Origin: Paracoccus xiamenensis
GTDB lineage: Bacteria; Pseudomonadota; Alphaproteobacteria; Rhodobacterales; Rhodobacteraceae
Assembly (NCBI RefSeq): GCF_011308835.1
Contig: NZ_JAAOHY010000002.1
Location: 1 to 64,000 of the forward strand
Direction: 5' to 3'
Length of the DNA: 64,000 bases
The position numbers and the translations under genes were made by a program. Shown here in pieces: positions 43,134-51,275 of this stretch (position 1 is its first letter; each line of letters begins with the position of its first letter). The notes below the pieces were generated by a model, which saw only the letters and a program-made list of their open reading frames with translations, was not told the origin of the DNA and ran no database searches.

Positions 43134-44621
43134 ATGCGCAATCTGACCCGGCGGTCCCTTCTTCTTGCGGCGGGTGGCGCTGCGGGCTGGTACGCATCCG
43201 ATCTTTTCCATGCCCGCCTGCCCGTTCTGGACGGGACAAGGTCCATCGCGCCAAGGCCTGCCAATAACATCCTTAATGATGCAAGCGGGCTGTCGCCCAC
43301 GCCCATTCACCGCCACATCACCCTGACCGAGGATCCCGGCGACGCCCTGATCGCCGCCGTCCGGGCCGAAATGAAGTCCGCCGAGGCCGATGGCCGCGCC
43401 TTCAATATCGGTGCCGCGCGGCATTCGATGGGCGGGCAGGCCATCCCGCGCGACGGCGTGGCCGTCACCTTCGACAATGGTTTCGTCGAAGCCGACACCG
43501 CCGCCCGCACCTATCGCGCCCATGCCGGTGCCCGCTGGTCGCAGGTGATTGCGGCGCTTGATCCGCTGGGGTTTTCGCCAGCGGTCATGCAGTCCAACAA
43601 CGATTTCGGCGTCGCCGCCACCTTCAGCGTCAACGCTCATGGCTGGCCGGTTCCCTTCGGCCCAATGGGCGCGACGGTGCGGTCCTTGCGGATGGTGCTG
43701 CCATCGGGCGATCTGGTCACAGCATCGCGCACCGAACGGCCCGAGCTGTTCAGCCTCGCCATGGGCGGATATGGCCTTGTCGGCGCGATCATCGACCTTG
43801 AAGTCGACATGGTCCCCAACACCCGCCTGCGCCCGACATTCGAGGTCATGCCGGCCAAGGATTACGCCGCCGCCTTCCGCGCTGCCGTGGACGATCCGGC
43901 CGTCACCATGGCTTACGGTCGCCTGAACGTGGAACGCGCCAGCTTCTTCCGCCACGCCCTGCTGATCACCTATCGCGAGGATGAGGATCAGACTGACCTG
44001 CCCCCGGCCTCCGGTTCGGGCTGGATGGCGTATCTGGCCAGCCGCGTCTATCGCGGGCAGCTGGGGAGCGAGGCGCTGAAATCCTTCCGCTGGTGGAATG
44101 AAACCATCGTCGGGCCAAAGCTGGGCGGCGGCGCGGTGACCCGCAACAGCCTGATCAACGAACCCGTGGTCACGCTGGACGACCGCAACCCCGACCGGAC
44201 CGACATCCTGCACGAATATTTCGTCGATTTCGACCGCTTCGACGATTTCCTGACGGCCTGCCGACAGGTGATCCCCGACAGCTATCAGGAATTCCTGAAC
44301 GTCACGCTGCGCTATGTCGCAAGCGACCCCGACAGCGTGCTGGCTTATGCCCCCACGCCGCGCGTCGCCGCCGTCATGTCCTTCAGCCAGGAACTGACCG
44401 CGCGGGCCGAAGACGACATGGCCCGCATGACCCGCGCGCTGATCGACCGGATCACCGAAATCGGCGGCGCGTACTACCTGCCCTACCGCCCCCATGCACG
44501 GGTGGACCAGCTGACCGCCGCCTATCCGCGCGCGATGGAATTCGCCACCGTCAAGCGGCTGGTCGACCCAAGGCTGGTTCTGCGCAACAATCTTTGGGAC
44601 AGCTATCTGGGGGTGTTATGA
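43134..44621 (+). CDS. Tat-exported FAD-linked oxidase (aldonolactone oxidase/BBE-like PCMH fold)
   Basis: This 495-residue protein has a twin-arginine signal (TRRSLLLAAGGA) and an FAD-binding PCMH domain with GAARHSMGGQAI and HAGARWSQVIAAL. The C-terminal part resembles the D-arabinono-lactone oxidase/cytokinin dehydrogenase group. No covalent-flavin Cys/His pair could be identified confidently. It would act in the periplasm on an unknown substrate. It is first of four tightly overlapping genes with membrane proteins of unknown function; the stop overlaps the next start by ATGA. Confidence 0.82.
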   Translation: MRNLTRRSLLLAAGGAAGWYASDLFHARLPVLDGTRSIAPRPANNILNDASGLSPTPIHRHITLTEDPGDALIAAVRAEMKSAEADGRAFNIGAARHSMGGQAIPRDGVAVTFDNGFVEADTAARTYRAHAGARWSQVIAALDPLGFSPAVMQSNNDFGVAATFSVNAHGWPVPFGPMGATVRSLRMVLPSGDLVTASRTERPELFSLAMGGYGLVGAIIDLEVDMVPNTRLRPTFEVMPAKDYAAAFRAAVDDPAVTMAYGRLNVERASFFRHALLITYREDEDQTDLPPASGSGWMAYLASRVYRGQLGSEALKSFRWWNETIVGPKLGGGAVTRNSLINEPVVTLDDRNPDRTDILHEYFVDFDRFDDFLTACRQVIPDSYQEFLNVTLRYVASDPDSVLAYAPTPRVAAVMSFSQELTARAEDDMARMTRALIDRITEIGGAYYLPYRPHARVDQLTAAYPRAMEFATVKRLVDPRLVLRNNLWDSYLGVL

Positions 44622-45025
44622 GCCTGCTGCAGAAAATCGCCCTCGGGTACTTCGTGGCGCTGATGGGTGCCGCATCCATCAACTATATCCCCGGCCTGAC
44701 GGATGAAAACGGCCTCGCCTTCGGGATCTTCGCGCTGGATATCTATGACGACGCGCTGCATGTCGCATCGGCGCTTTGGGCGCTGATCGCCGGGCTGCGG
44801 TCGCGCGATGCGGCGCGCACTTTCCTGATCCTGTTTGGTGCGGCCTATCTGATCGACGGCATTTTCGGCATGTTCACCGGTTACGGCTTCCTTGATCTGG
44901 CGATCTTCACCAACGCCTCGCTTGGCTTCGATCTGTCGCTGCCGCGCTGGCTGGCGAACCTGCCGCATCTTCTGCTGGGCGGGTTCGGCCTGTTCGCGGG
45001 CCTGTTTCTGGATCGCCGAGGATGA
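44618..45025 (+). CDS. Four-helix membrane protein of unknown function
   Basis: This 135-residue protein has four hydrophobic segments: about 7-25, 45-62, 70-92 and 110-130. Repeated small-residue helices suggest a DoxX/DUF4383-like bundle, but no family was securely recognised. It is translationally coupled on both sides (ATGA) within the oxidase operon, so it may form a membrane partner or electron acceptor of the exported FAD protein. Confidence 0.75.
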   Translation: MSLLQKIALGYFVALMGAASINYIPGLTDENGLAFGIFALDIYDDALHVASALWALIAGLRSRDAARTFLILFGAAYLIDGIFGMFTGYGFLDLAIFTNASLGFDLSLPRWLANLPHLLLGGFGLFAGLFLDRRG

Positions 45026-46071
45026 GGCGGCTTTTGCGCTGGCTGGGTCGCGGCCTGCTGGTCCTGCTGGTTCTGGTCCTGCTTCTGCTGGCCCCCGTCG
45101 GATATAACGAACTCGCCTGCCGTCCGCAGGGTGAGGCCGCGGCCTATGCCAGCATCCTGCCCGAGGTCGACCACCGCCCGGAATCGCGGACGCTGATGAC
45201 CTATCCGGAATGGCATATCGTCCACGCCTATGATGATTACGCCCGCGTCATCCGCGACGGCGATCCGCATGATTACGGCTTTCTGCGCGGGATCGGCGGG
45301 TTCTGGTCCTCGCTTTGCGCGCTGTCCAAGGCCTCCGGCCCGCATGGCGGCGTCGATGGCGGGACCAAGCAGATGGTCTATGTGATCGGCACCAGCTTCA
45401 CGGCAGAGCTGCTGCTGAAAGCCGCTTACGAGGAAACGCTCGGCCGCATCGCCACATGGGTGCGTGGGCCGGAACATGCGGCGACTGATGCGATCTCGGC
45501 CCGACAGGCGGCTGATTACGCAGCCTTTCTGCGTCAGACGCCGTGGTATCGCTGGGATTTCCAGCGCGACGCGGGGGAATTGCAGGGCAAGAGCGACACC
45601 TTCCGCGACTGGGAAAGGGCAACGGCACTTGGTTTGGAATACCGCGCCAAGGCCAGCTACGCCAAGGTGATCGAGGGCGCCGTCGCCAATGTCGGCCCCG
45701 ACGCACTGCGCCTGAAGATGGTGGCGACCGGCGTGCCAGAGGGCTTCCTTGCCGCGCAAACCGAAATCACCGTGACCGAAACCCGCCCCGAGGGCACCGT
45801 CATCGAAACCCCGCACTATGCGGCGCTGACGGCGCTGCTGGCGGAAATGGCCTCAACCGGGGCGAATTTCGTCGAGATTGCCGGCAATGACGACATCATG
45901 TTCACGGCAATCTCGGACCGGCCAACAGAACCCGACGCGCTGACCGGCATGGCGCGGCAGGGTTACGGCGATTACCGGCATCTGATGCAGGTGAAGGTCG
46001 CGGATCTGGCGCAAAGCCTGCGCGAGCTGCCGGGCAAGGGGCTGCGGCTGGAACATATCCATGACTATTAG
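45022..46071 (+). CDS. Membrane-anchored periplasmic protein of unknown function
   Basis: This 349-residue protein has an N-terminal basic patch and one strong hydrophobic helix (about 11-26, Leu/Val-rich), then a soluble domain with MTYPEWHIVHAYDDYARV and GFLRGIGGFWSSLCALS. The soluble part is probably in the periplasm. No recognised domain. It is third gene of the Tat-oxidase operon, overlapping the previous gene by four bases and the next by eleven. Confidence 0.78.
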   Translation: MRRLLRWLGRGLLVLLVLVLLLLAPVGYNELACRPQGEAAAYASILPEVDHRPESRTLMTYPEWHIVHAYDDYARVIRDGDPHDYGFLRGIGGFWSSLCALSKASGPHGGVDGGTKQMVYVIGTSFTAELLLKAAYEETLGRIATWVRGPEHAATDAISARQAADYAAFLRQTPWYRWDFQRDAGELQGKSDTFRDWERATALGLEYRAKASYAKVIEGAVANVGPDALRLKMVATGVPEGFLAAQTEITVTETRPEGTVIETPHYAALTALLAEMASTGANFVEIAGNDDIMFTAISDRPTEPDALTGMARQGYGDYRHLMQVKVADLAQSLRELPGKGLRLEHIHDY

Positions 46072-46351
46072 GCGGCTGGTGCTGTCACTGCCCCTGATGT
46101 TCGCGGGCTGGCTGGCGGTGCTGGTTGCGGTCGGGCTTATCAGCGATGCCGCGCCCGCCTATGTCGTACCGCTGCCGCCGGGCGATCTGATCGGGCGGCT
46201 TGATCCCGACATCTCGGTCATGGCGACCGGGGATTACAGCGTGACACTGACCTCGGACCAGCCGGGTGTGGCGCGCAGGCTTTATGCGGCGGGGGCGTGG
46301 CTGGTGCTGCCCGCAGGCCTTCCCGGATGCCTGCCGCTGCCCGCATCTTGA
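46061..46351 (+). CDS. Small membrane protein of unknown function
   Basis: This 96-residue protein has one N-terminal hydrophobic helix (about 8-28) and a second weak one near residues 75-92. The ATG lies within the last codons of the preceding gene (11-base overlap). It is the fourth and last member of the oxidase operon; it gives no functional hint beyond co-transcription. Confidence 0.6.
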   Translation: MTIRRLVLSLPLMFAGWLAVLVAVGLISDAAPAYVVPLPPGDLIGRLDPDISVMATGDYSVTLTSDQPGVARRLYAAGAWLVLPAGLPGCLPLPAS

Positions 46352-46398
46352 CGCGGCGCAAGGCGCAGGCTTGGTTGCGAGAGAACAGGGAGGAATGG

Positions 46399-47055
46399 AT
46401 GGCTGGAGTGGATCTGACGCGGTTCGAAGCGGCGGCTTTTGATCTGGACGGCACTTTGGTCGACAGTGAACCCGCCTGGGAAAAGGCCAAGCGCATCGTC
46501 GCCGAACGCTACGGCCTGCCAGTCACTGATGCCCAGATCGCCGCCAGCGTCGGACGCAGCATGGATGAATTGGTGGCGCAGGTCTTCGCCCCCGCCGATG
46601 CGACCGCCGCCCGCGCCATCGAGGAAGAAATCTTCGCCGAAGGCGCGATCTGGCTGCCGCAGGTGCGCCAGCCAATCCCCGGCGCCGCCGATTTCCTGCG
46701 CGACCTGCACGGGCGGGGCCTACGGATCGCGCTGTGCTCCTCGGCCCCGGAACGCTTTATCCGCGACGCGCTGGCACAGCTTGGCGTGCTGGAACTGGTC
46801 GAGCTGATCGTGTCCGCCGACCCGCTGCCGCGCCGCAAGCCCGACCCCTATCCTTATCTGCTGACGGCAGAGGGGCTGGGACTGTCGCCCGACAGGATCA
46901 TCGGCTTTGAAGATGCCATACCAGGCGCAAGATCCGCCAAGGGCGCGGGCCTGTTCACGGCTGCCGTCGGGCCAGAGGCTCTGTCGGCCGCCTTCGCCTT
47001 CTGCGACCTGCAAGCAGGCGACTATCCCGATCTGCGCCGCAAGCTGGGCCTATAA
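46399..47055 (+). CDS. HAD-superfamily phosphatase (beta-phosphoglucomutase/phosphatase-like)
   Basis: This 218-residue protein has motif I DLDGTLVDSEPAW, motif II CSSAPERF, Lys in RRKPDPYPYL and motif IV GFEDAIPGARSAKGAG. The cap is of the small alpha-helical C1 type. It dephosphorylates or isomerises a sugar phosphate; the substrate is not readable. GGGAGGA lies four bases before the ATG. It is followed by a good terminator and has no evident functional link to its neighbours. Confidence 0.9.
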   Translation: MAGVDLTRFEAAAFDLDGTLVDSEPAWEKAKRIVAERYGLPVTDAQIAASVGRSMDELVAQVFAPADATAARAIEEEIFAEGAIWLPQVRQPIPGAADFLRDLHGRGLRIALCSSAPERFIRDALAQLGVLELVELIVSADPLPRRKPDPYPYLLTAEGLGLSPDRIIGFEDAIPGARSAKGAGLFTAAVGPEALSAAFAFCDLQAGDYPDLRRKLGL

Positions 47056-47062
47056 ACTGAAA

Positions 47063-47084
47063 GGGCCGCCCCGAAGGGCGGCCC
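47063..47084. terminator. Bidirectional terminator between the HAD gene and dctM
   Basis: A perfect nine-base stem GGGCCGCCC / GGGCGGCCC with a CGAA tetraloop lies between convergent stops at 47055 and 47104. Confidence 0.8.
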
Positions 47085-47103
47085 GATCAATTTGTCATTC
47101 GCC

Positions 47104-48426
47104 CTACATGCCCAGCAATCTCGGGAGGAACAGCGAGATTTCCGGGATATAGGTCACCAGCATCAGGAAGGTCAGCGCGGTCAGCAGCCAAGGCATGGCG
47201 GCCTTGCTGACCTCGGTCAGGCCCAGCCGGGATATGGCCGAACCCACGTAAAGGTTCAGCCCCACCGGCGGGGTACACAGCCCGATTTCCATGTTGACCA
47301 CCATCATGATCCCGAAATGTACCGGATCGACGCCCAGCTTGACGGCGACCGGGTACAGGATCGGGGCCATGATCAGCACGATGGCCGACGGCTCCATCAC
47401 CATGCCGATCATCAGCAGCATGACGTTGACGATCAGCAGGAAGCCGATCTTGCCAAAGCCAAGCTCGACGATCCAGGCAGACAGCGACTGCGGGATCTGT
47501 TCACTGGTCAGGATGAAGGCAAACATCACCGCATTGGTAATGATATACAGCAGCATCGCCGACATCGCCGCCGAGGACAGCAGCACGCGGGGCACATCAC
47601 GCAGGGTGATGTCCTTGTAGACCCAAACCGCGATCACGAAGGCATAAACGGCGCTGACGGCCGCGGCCTCGGTGGGCGTGAAGAAGCCGCCATAGATGCC
47701 GCCCATGATGATAACGATCAGCATCAGCCCCCAGACCGATTCACGGAAGGCCTGCCAGCGTTCGCCCCAGCTTGCCTTGGGCATGCGCGGATAGTCGTTG
47801 GACCGCGCCCGCCAATAGGTCGTGGCCCCCAGCATCGAGGCCAGCAAAATGCCGGGTATGACGCCGGCGATGAACATCGACCCGATCGAGGCCGACATCA
47901 CCGTCTCGCCATTCGGGCCGGTCACGACCATGCCGGTGGTGGCGACCGAATACATAACCATGACGATGGACGGCGGGATCAGGATCCCCAGCCCCCCGGC
48001 GGTCGAGATCGCGCCGACGCCGAATTGCGCAGGATAGCCCTGCTTGACCATGGCCGGGATCAGGATCGAGCCGACCGCCATAACCGTCGCCGGCGAAGAC
48101 CCCGAAATCGCCGCGAACAGCGCGCAGGCCAGCACCGCGGCCATCCCCATGCCGCCATACCAATGCCCCACCATCGAGGTCGCAAAGCGGATCATCCGCC
48201 GGGCGACGCCGCCATGGGTCAGGAAGTTGCCGGCAAGGATGAAGAAGGGGATCGCCATGATCTCGAACTTCTCGATCCCGGTGAACAGCTTCAGCGCGAT
48301 GCTGTCCATCGGAATTTCGGTAAAGCCGAACAGGAAGGTGAAAACCGTCAGACCCAGCGCAATCGACACCGGCATCCCGGTGATCAGCAACAGGGCGAGA
48401 ATAAGGAAGATGATCAGCGCGGTCAT
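47104..48426 (-). CDS. dctM: C4-dicarboxylate TRAP transporter large permease DctM
   Basis: This 440-residue polytopic membrane protein is very close in organisation to the Rhodobacter capsulatus DctM archetype: GGLGILIPPSIVMVMYS, TPTEAAAVSAVYA and GLCTPPVGLNLYV. It mediates sodium-coupled uptake of C4-dicarboxylates with DctP and DctQ. It overlaps dctQ by ATGA and is last gene of the operon. Confidence 0.92.
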   Translation of the reverse strand: MTALIIFLILALLLITGMPVSIALGLTVFTFLFGFTEIPMDSIALKLFTGIEKFEIMAIPFFILAGNFLTHGGVARRMIRFATSMVGHWYGGMGMAAVLACALFAAISGSSPATVMAVGSILIPAMVKQGYPAQFGVGAISTAGGLGILIPPSIVMVMYSVATTGMVVTGPNGETVMSASIGSMFIAGVIPGILLASMLGATTYWRARSNDYPRMPKASWGERWQAFRESVWGLMLIVIIMGGIYGGFFTPTEAAAVSAVYAFVIAVWVYKDITLRDVPRVLLSSAAMSAMLLYIITNAVMFAFILTSEQIPQSLSAWIVELGFGKIGFLLIVNVMLLMIGMVMEPSAIVLIMAPILYPVAVKLGVDPVHFGIMMVVNMEIGLCTPPVGLNLYVGSAISRLGLTEVSKAAMPWLLTALTFLMLVTYIPEISLFLPRLLGM

Positions 48427-49046
48427 GCCTTGCCCCCCGCTGCGGTGTCAGCCTCGTCATCGACGCCTTCGACGGCGCCCAGATCGTGATGGGCGATATA
48501 GCCGGTGGTCAGATACCAATACAGCGCCTGAACGAAGCGAAAGCACATCAGCGCCGACCCAAGCGGCACGGCCAGATAGACAATCCACATCTTGATTTCC
48601 AGATCGGGCGAGGTCTGCCCGCCCTTGTACACGTGATAGACAAAGTCAGTGCCGATCCACGCGACGATGAAGGTGAAGATGATGCCGCCGGAAATGGCGA
48701 TGATGGTCATGATCTTCTTCGCATTGCCCTCCAGCCGTTCGACCAGCACGTCAACGCCGACATGGATGCCGATGCGCACACCGTAGGCGGCCCCGAATTT
48801 GGCCATCCAGACGAACAGATAGATGCAAAGCTCTTGCGCCCAGACGAGGTTCAGCGTCCGCAGCCAGGAATAGAAGGACCGCGACCCGTTGCTGAGCCAT
48901 TCAATCCCCCAGCCCCGGCTGGCCCGCACGAGGTCTGCTGTCAGATCAAGCGCATAGCGCTGGGTCACCGCGACAAAGATCAGCAGCGTCGCGGCCGCCA
49001 TCAGCACGATGATCAGAGTTTCTTCGAAACGGTCCAGAAACCGCAT
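48423..49046 (-). CDS. dctQ: C4-dicarboxylate TRAP transporter small permease DctQ
   Basis: This 207-residue protein has four helices and the longer loop between helices 1 and 2 that characterises true DctQ proteins (SRSFYSWLRTLNLVWAQELC), followed by YGVRIGIHVGVDVL. It is longer than the DctQ-like proteins of the other three systems in the window. The ATG has GGGGGG upstream; a GTG one codon earlier is the alternative. Confidence 0.9.
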   Translation of the reverse strand: MRFLDRFEETLIIVLMAAATLLIFVAVTQRYALDLTADLVRASRGWGIEWLSNGSRSFYSWLRTLNLVWAQELCIYLFVWMAKFGAAYGVRIGIHVGVDVLVERLEGNAKKIMTIIAISGGIIFTFIVAWIGTDFVYHVYKGGQTSPDLEIKMWIVYLAVPLGSALMCFRFVQALYWYLTTGYIAHHDLGAVEGVDDEADTAAGGKA

Positions 49047-49084
49047 CACCTGCCCCCCTGTTTATGTTGTTGGAACTTGGAAGA

Positions 49085-49112
49085 ATGGGGCCGGATTCTG
49101 GCCCGGCCCCAT
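49085..49112 (-). terminator. Hairpin between dctP and dctQ of the C4-dicarboxylate system
   Basis: Ten-base arms ATGGGGCCGG / CCGGCCCCAT enclose an eight-base loop just behind the dctP stop. It is the same arrangement as in TRAP systems 1 and 3. Confidence 0.6.
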
Positions 49113-49120
49113 CCCCGGAT

Positions 49121-50119
49121 TTATGCGCCAGAGCCGGTCGCTGCCTTGATCTGTTCGATCAGCTCGGCCCCGATACGGTCGGCCATTTCCTCGTGGACCG
49201 GCGCCAGCGCCTCTTTCCAGGCGGCTTTTTCTTCGTCGGTCATCTCGTGGAATTCGGTCGTGCCGGCATCCATCATCGCCTGCAGCGCCTTTTCGTTTTC
49301 TTCCTGCGCGATGCCGTTCGCGAAGACGGTCGCCTCGGCCATGGCTTTTTCAAGATTGCCGCGCACGTCTTCGGGCAGGCCGTCCCAGAATTCCTTGTTC
49401 ACGATCACCGCGTAACCAAGATAGCCGTGGTTCGACAGGGTGGCGTGCTTCTGCACCTCGTGCATCTTCTGGGTGTACATGTTCGAGGGCGGGTTTTCCG
49501 TTCCGTCGACCACGCCCGTCTGCAGGCCCTGATACACTTCCGAAAAGGCCATGACCTGCGGCACCGCGCCCAGCGCGTTCATTTCCGCTTCCAGCACTTT
49601 CGACGACTGGATGCGCATCTTCAGACCCAGGAAGTCATCCGGCACCATCAGGGGCGAGTTCGCCGACATGATCTTGAAGCCGTTATCCCAATAGGCAAGG
49701 CCGCGAATGCCCTTGTCTTCCAGCTTGGCCAGCATCGCCTTGCCGACATCGCCGTCGGTGACCATGCGCAGCTGGTCATAGCCGTCGAAGATATAGGGCA
49801 GGTCGAAGACTTCGAAATCCGGCACGCCCAGCGGGCCGAACTTGGCCAGCGACGGGGCCAGCATCTGCACCGCACCCAGTTGCAGGGCTTCCAGTTCTTC
49901 CTTGTCCTTGTACAGCTGGCTGTTCGGATAGACTTCGACCTTCACCTTGCCTTCAGTGTACTGCTCGGCCAGTTCCTTGAACTTTTCGGCCCCCTTGCCC
50001 TTGGGCGTGTCCGGCGCGACGACGTGGCTGAACTTGATGGTGATGTCCTGCGCCCAGGCACCAGCGCCCAGGCCAATGGCGATCACGGCCGCGAGACCTG
50101 CGGATACGAAACGTTTCAT
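49121..50119 (-). CDS. dctP: C4-dicarboxylate-binding periplasmic protein DctP
   Basis: This 332-residue protein has a signal peptide cleaved at GAWAQDI and the hallmark MRIQSSKVLEAEMNALGA and GLQTGVVDGTENPP segments. The Arg in the first is the carboxylate-binding residue of the family. Similarity in pattern to R. capsulatus DctP supports malate, succinate or fumarate uptake. The second of two tandem ATGs is five bases from GGAGG. It is divergent from the feaR-like gene; no DctSR two-component genes are adjacent. Confidence 0.92.
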   Translation of the reverse strand: MKRFVSAGLAAVIAIGLGAGAWAQDITIKFSHVVAPDTPKGKGAEKFKELAEQYTEGKVKVEVYPNSQLYKDKEELEALQLGAVQMLAPSLAKFGPLGVPDFEVFDLPYIFDGYDQLRMVTDGDVGKAMLAKLEDKGIRGLAYWDNGFKIMSANSPLMVPDDFLGLKMRIQSSKVLEAEMNALGAVPQVMAFSEVYQGLQTGVVDGTENPPSNMYTQKMHEVQKHATLSNHGYLGYAVIVNKEFWDGLPEDVRGNLEKAMAEATVFANGIAQEENEKALQAMMDAGTTEFHEMTDEEKAAWKEALAPVHEEMADRIGAELIEQIKAATGSGA

Positions 50120-50253
50120 CATTACCTCCCCGGTAGTTTTGATTTTGGCATGACGGAGGCCGCCAAAACCTGCGGCAGCACCTCCCTCAGGACTATCAAT
50201 AAGGTGATTTCTTCTGCCTGCCTATGCTGCAATTTGACCACGCCTCTGCGGAC

Positions 50254-50296
50254 TTGACCGATTGCGGAGCGGCGCGATATGTTTTGAACATAAAAC
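50254..50296 (+). promoter_or_regulatory. Promoter of the feaR-like regulator with an inverted-repeat site at the start point
   Basis: TTGACC (50254-50259), a 17-base spacer and ATATGT (50277-50282) are followed at +1 by GTTTTGAACATAAAAC (50281-50296), an inverted repeat with five-base arms. The core TTTTGAACAYAAAAC also occurs at the iorA promoter (14 of 15 bases). Confidence 0.55.
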
Positions 50297-50310
50297 GGTT
50301 GGAGGCCCCT

Positions 50311-51180
50311 GTGCCGGAACCCCTGCCTGCCGCACAGGCCAGCGCCGATCCGCGCCGCTTTCAGGCCGATCTGCTGGCAGTATGCGGGATTTTTCGTGTG
50401 TCCCACTCGGCCCGCCCATGCGGCGCGGTCAGCAGCCGGCGCGTTTCCGGTTTCGACCTTGCCAGCGTCGCCACCAATGCCCGCGCCATCGAACGCGACG
50501 CCCGCGACGTGCGGCGCGATCACGATCCCTATTATTTCCTGATCCAGCAGCTGCGCGGACACGCGCATATGTGGCACCGCGACCGCCGGGCCGATGTCGG
50601 ACCGGGCGACTATTTTCTGGTCAGCTCAACCCGGCCAGCGCTGTTTCGCTATGACGGCCTGTCGATACAGGCCTCATTGCACCTGCCCCGCGCCACCATG
50701 ACAGAGGCATTCGGCCCCCATCCCGGCGCCGGGCTGCATCTGCGCGCCGGCTCGGTCATGGCTCGGGCGTTGAACCGTGCGGTTTGCAAGCTGGGCGACA
50801 ATCCCGACGAGATCGTCGAGCTGCTGGCCATCGCCGCCCGCGATGCAGAGGATCGCGATCTGGACCTGACCGATCTGGCCCTGCGCCTGATCGAGCGCCG
50901 CGCCGCCGATCCCGGCCTGACCCCCGCAGCACTGGCAGGGGCGCTTGACGTGTCGCTGCGCGGGTTGCAACGCGCATTGGCGGCAAAGGGGATCTCGGCC
51001 ACTGCCGCCATTCAGGACCAGCGCATGCACTGCGTCCGCGCGCTGCTGCACAGCCGTCCCGACATGACCGTTGCCGCCTGCGCCCAAGCGGCGGGCTTTC
51101 CCGACATCTCGCGCTTCACCCGCGATTTTCGCGCCCGCTATGGATGCCCGCCCGGCCAGTACCGCAGCCTGCCCGCCTGA
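50311..51180 (+). CDS. FeaR-like AraC-family regulator
   Basis: This 289-residue protein has an N-terminal AraC_binding_2-type sensor domain (about 1-170) and a C-terminal double HTH (LTPAALAGALDVSLRGLQRAL; ACAQAAGFPDISRFTRDFR). FeaR in enterobacteria activates the aldehyde dehydrogenase and amine oxidase genes of phenylethylamine catabolism, and exactly those two genes follow here. A GTG start with TTGGAGG five bases upstream was chosen over a longer ATG frame that would run into the promoter. Confidence 0.88.
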   Translation: MPEPLPAAQASADPRRFQADLLAVCGIFRVSHSARPCGAVSSRRVSGFDLASVATNARAIERDARDVRRDHDPYYFLIQQLRGHAHMWHRDRRADVGPGDYFLVSSTRPALFRYDGLSIQASLHLPRATMTEAFGPHPGAGLHLRAGSVMARALNRAVCKLGDNPDEIVELLAIAARDAEDRDLDLTDLALRLIERRAADPGLTPAALAGALDVSLRGLQRALAAKGISATAAIQDQRMHCVRALLHSRPDMTVAACAQAAGFPDISRFTRDFRARYGCPPGQYRSLPA

Positions 51181-51275
51181 ACCCTGTCGCGATTCGCCAA
51201 GACTCCCCGCCCCGACCGGCCCTAGGCTGAGTGTCGGAGGGGGACGCCAAGCGTCCACAAGACAGGGGGGAAATC

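Noticed and set aside
47092..48489. Open plus-strand frame of 465 codons opposite dctM
   Set aside because: Extreme His/Asp/Arg/Gln bias typical of the complement of a hydrophobic membrane protein.
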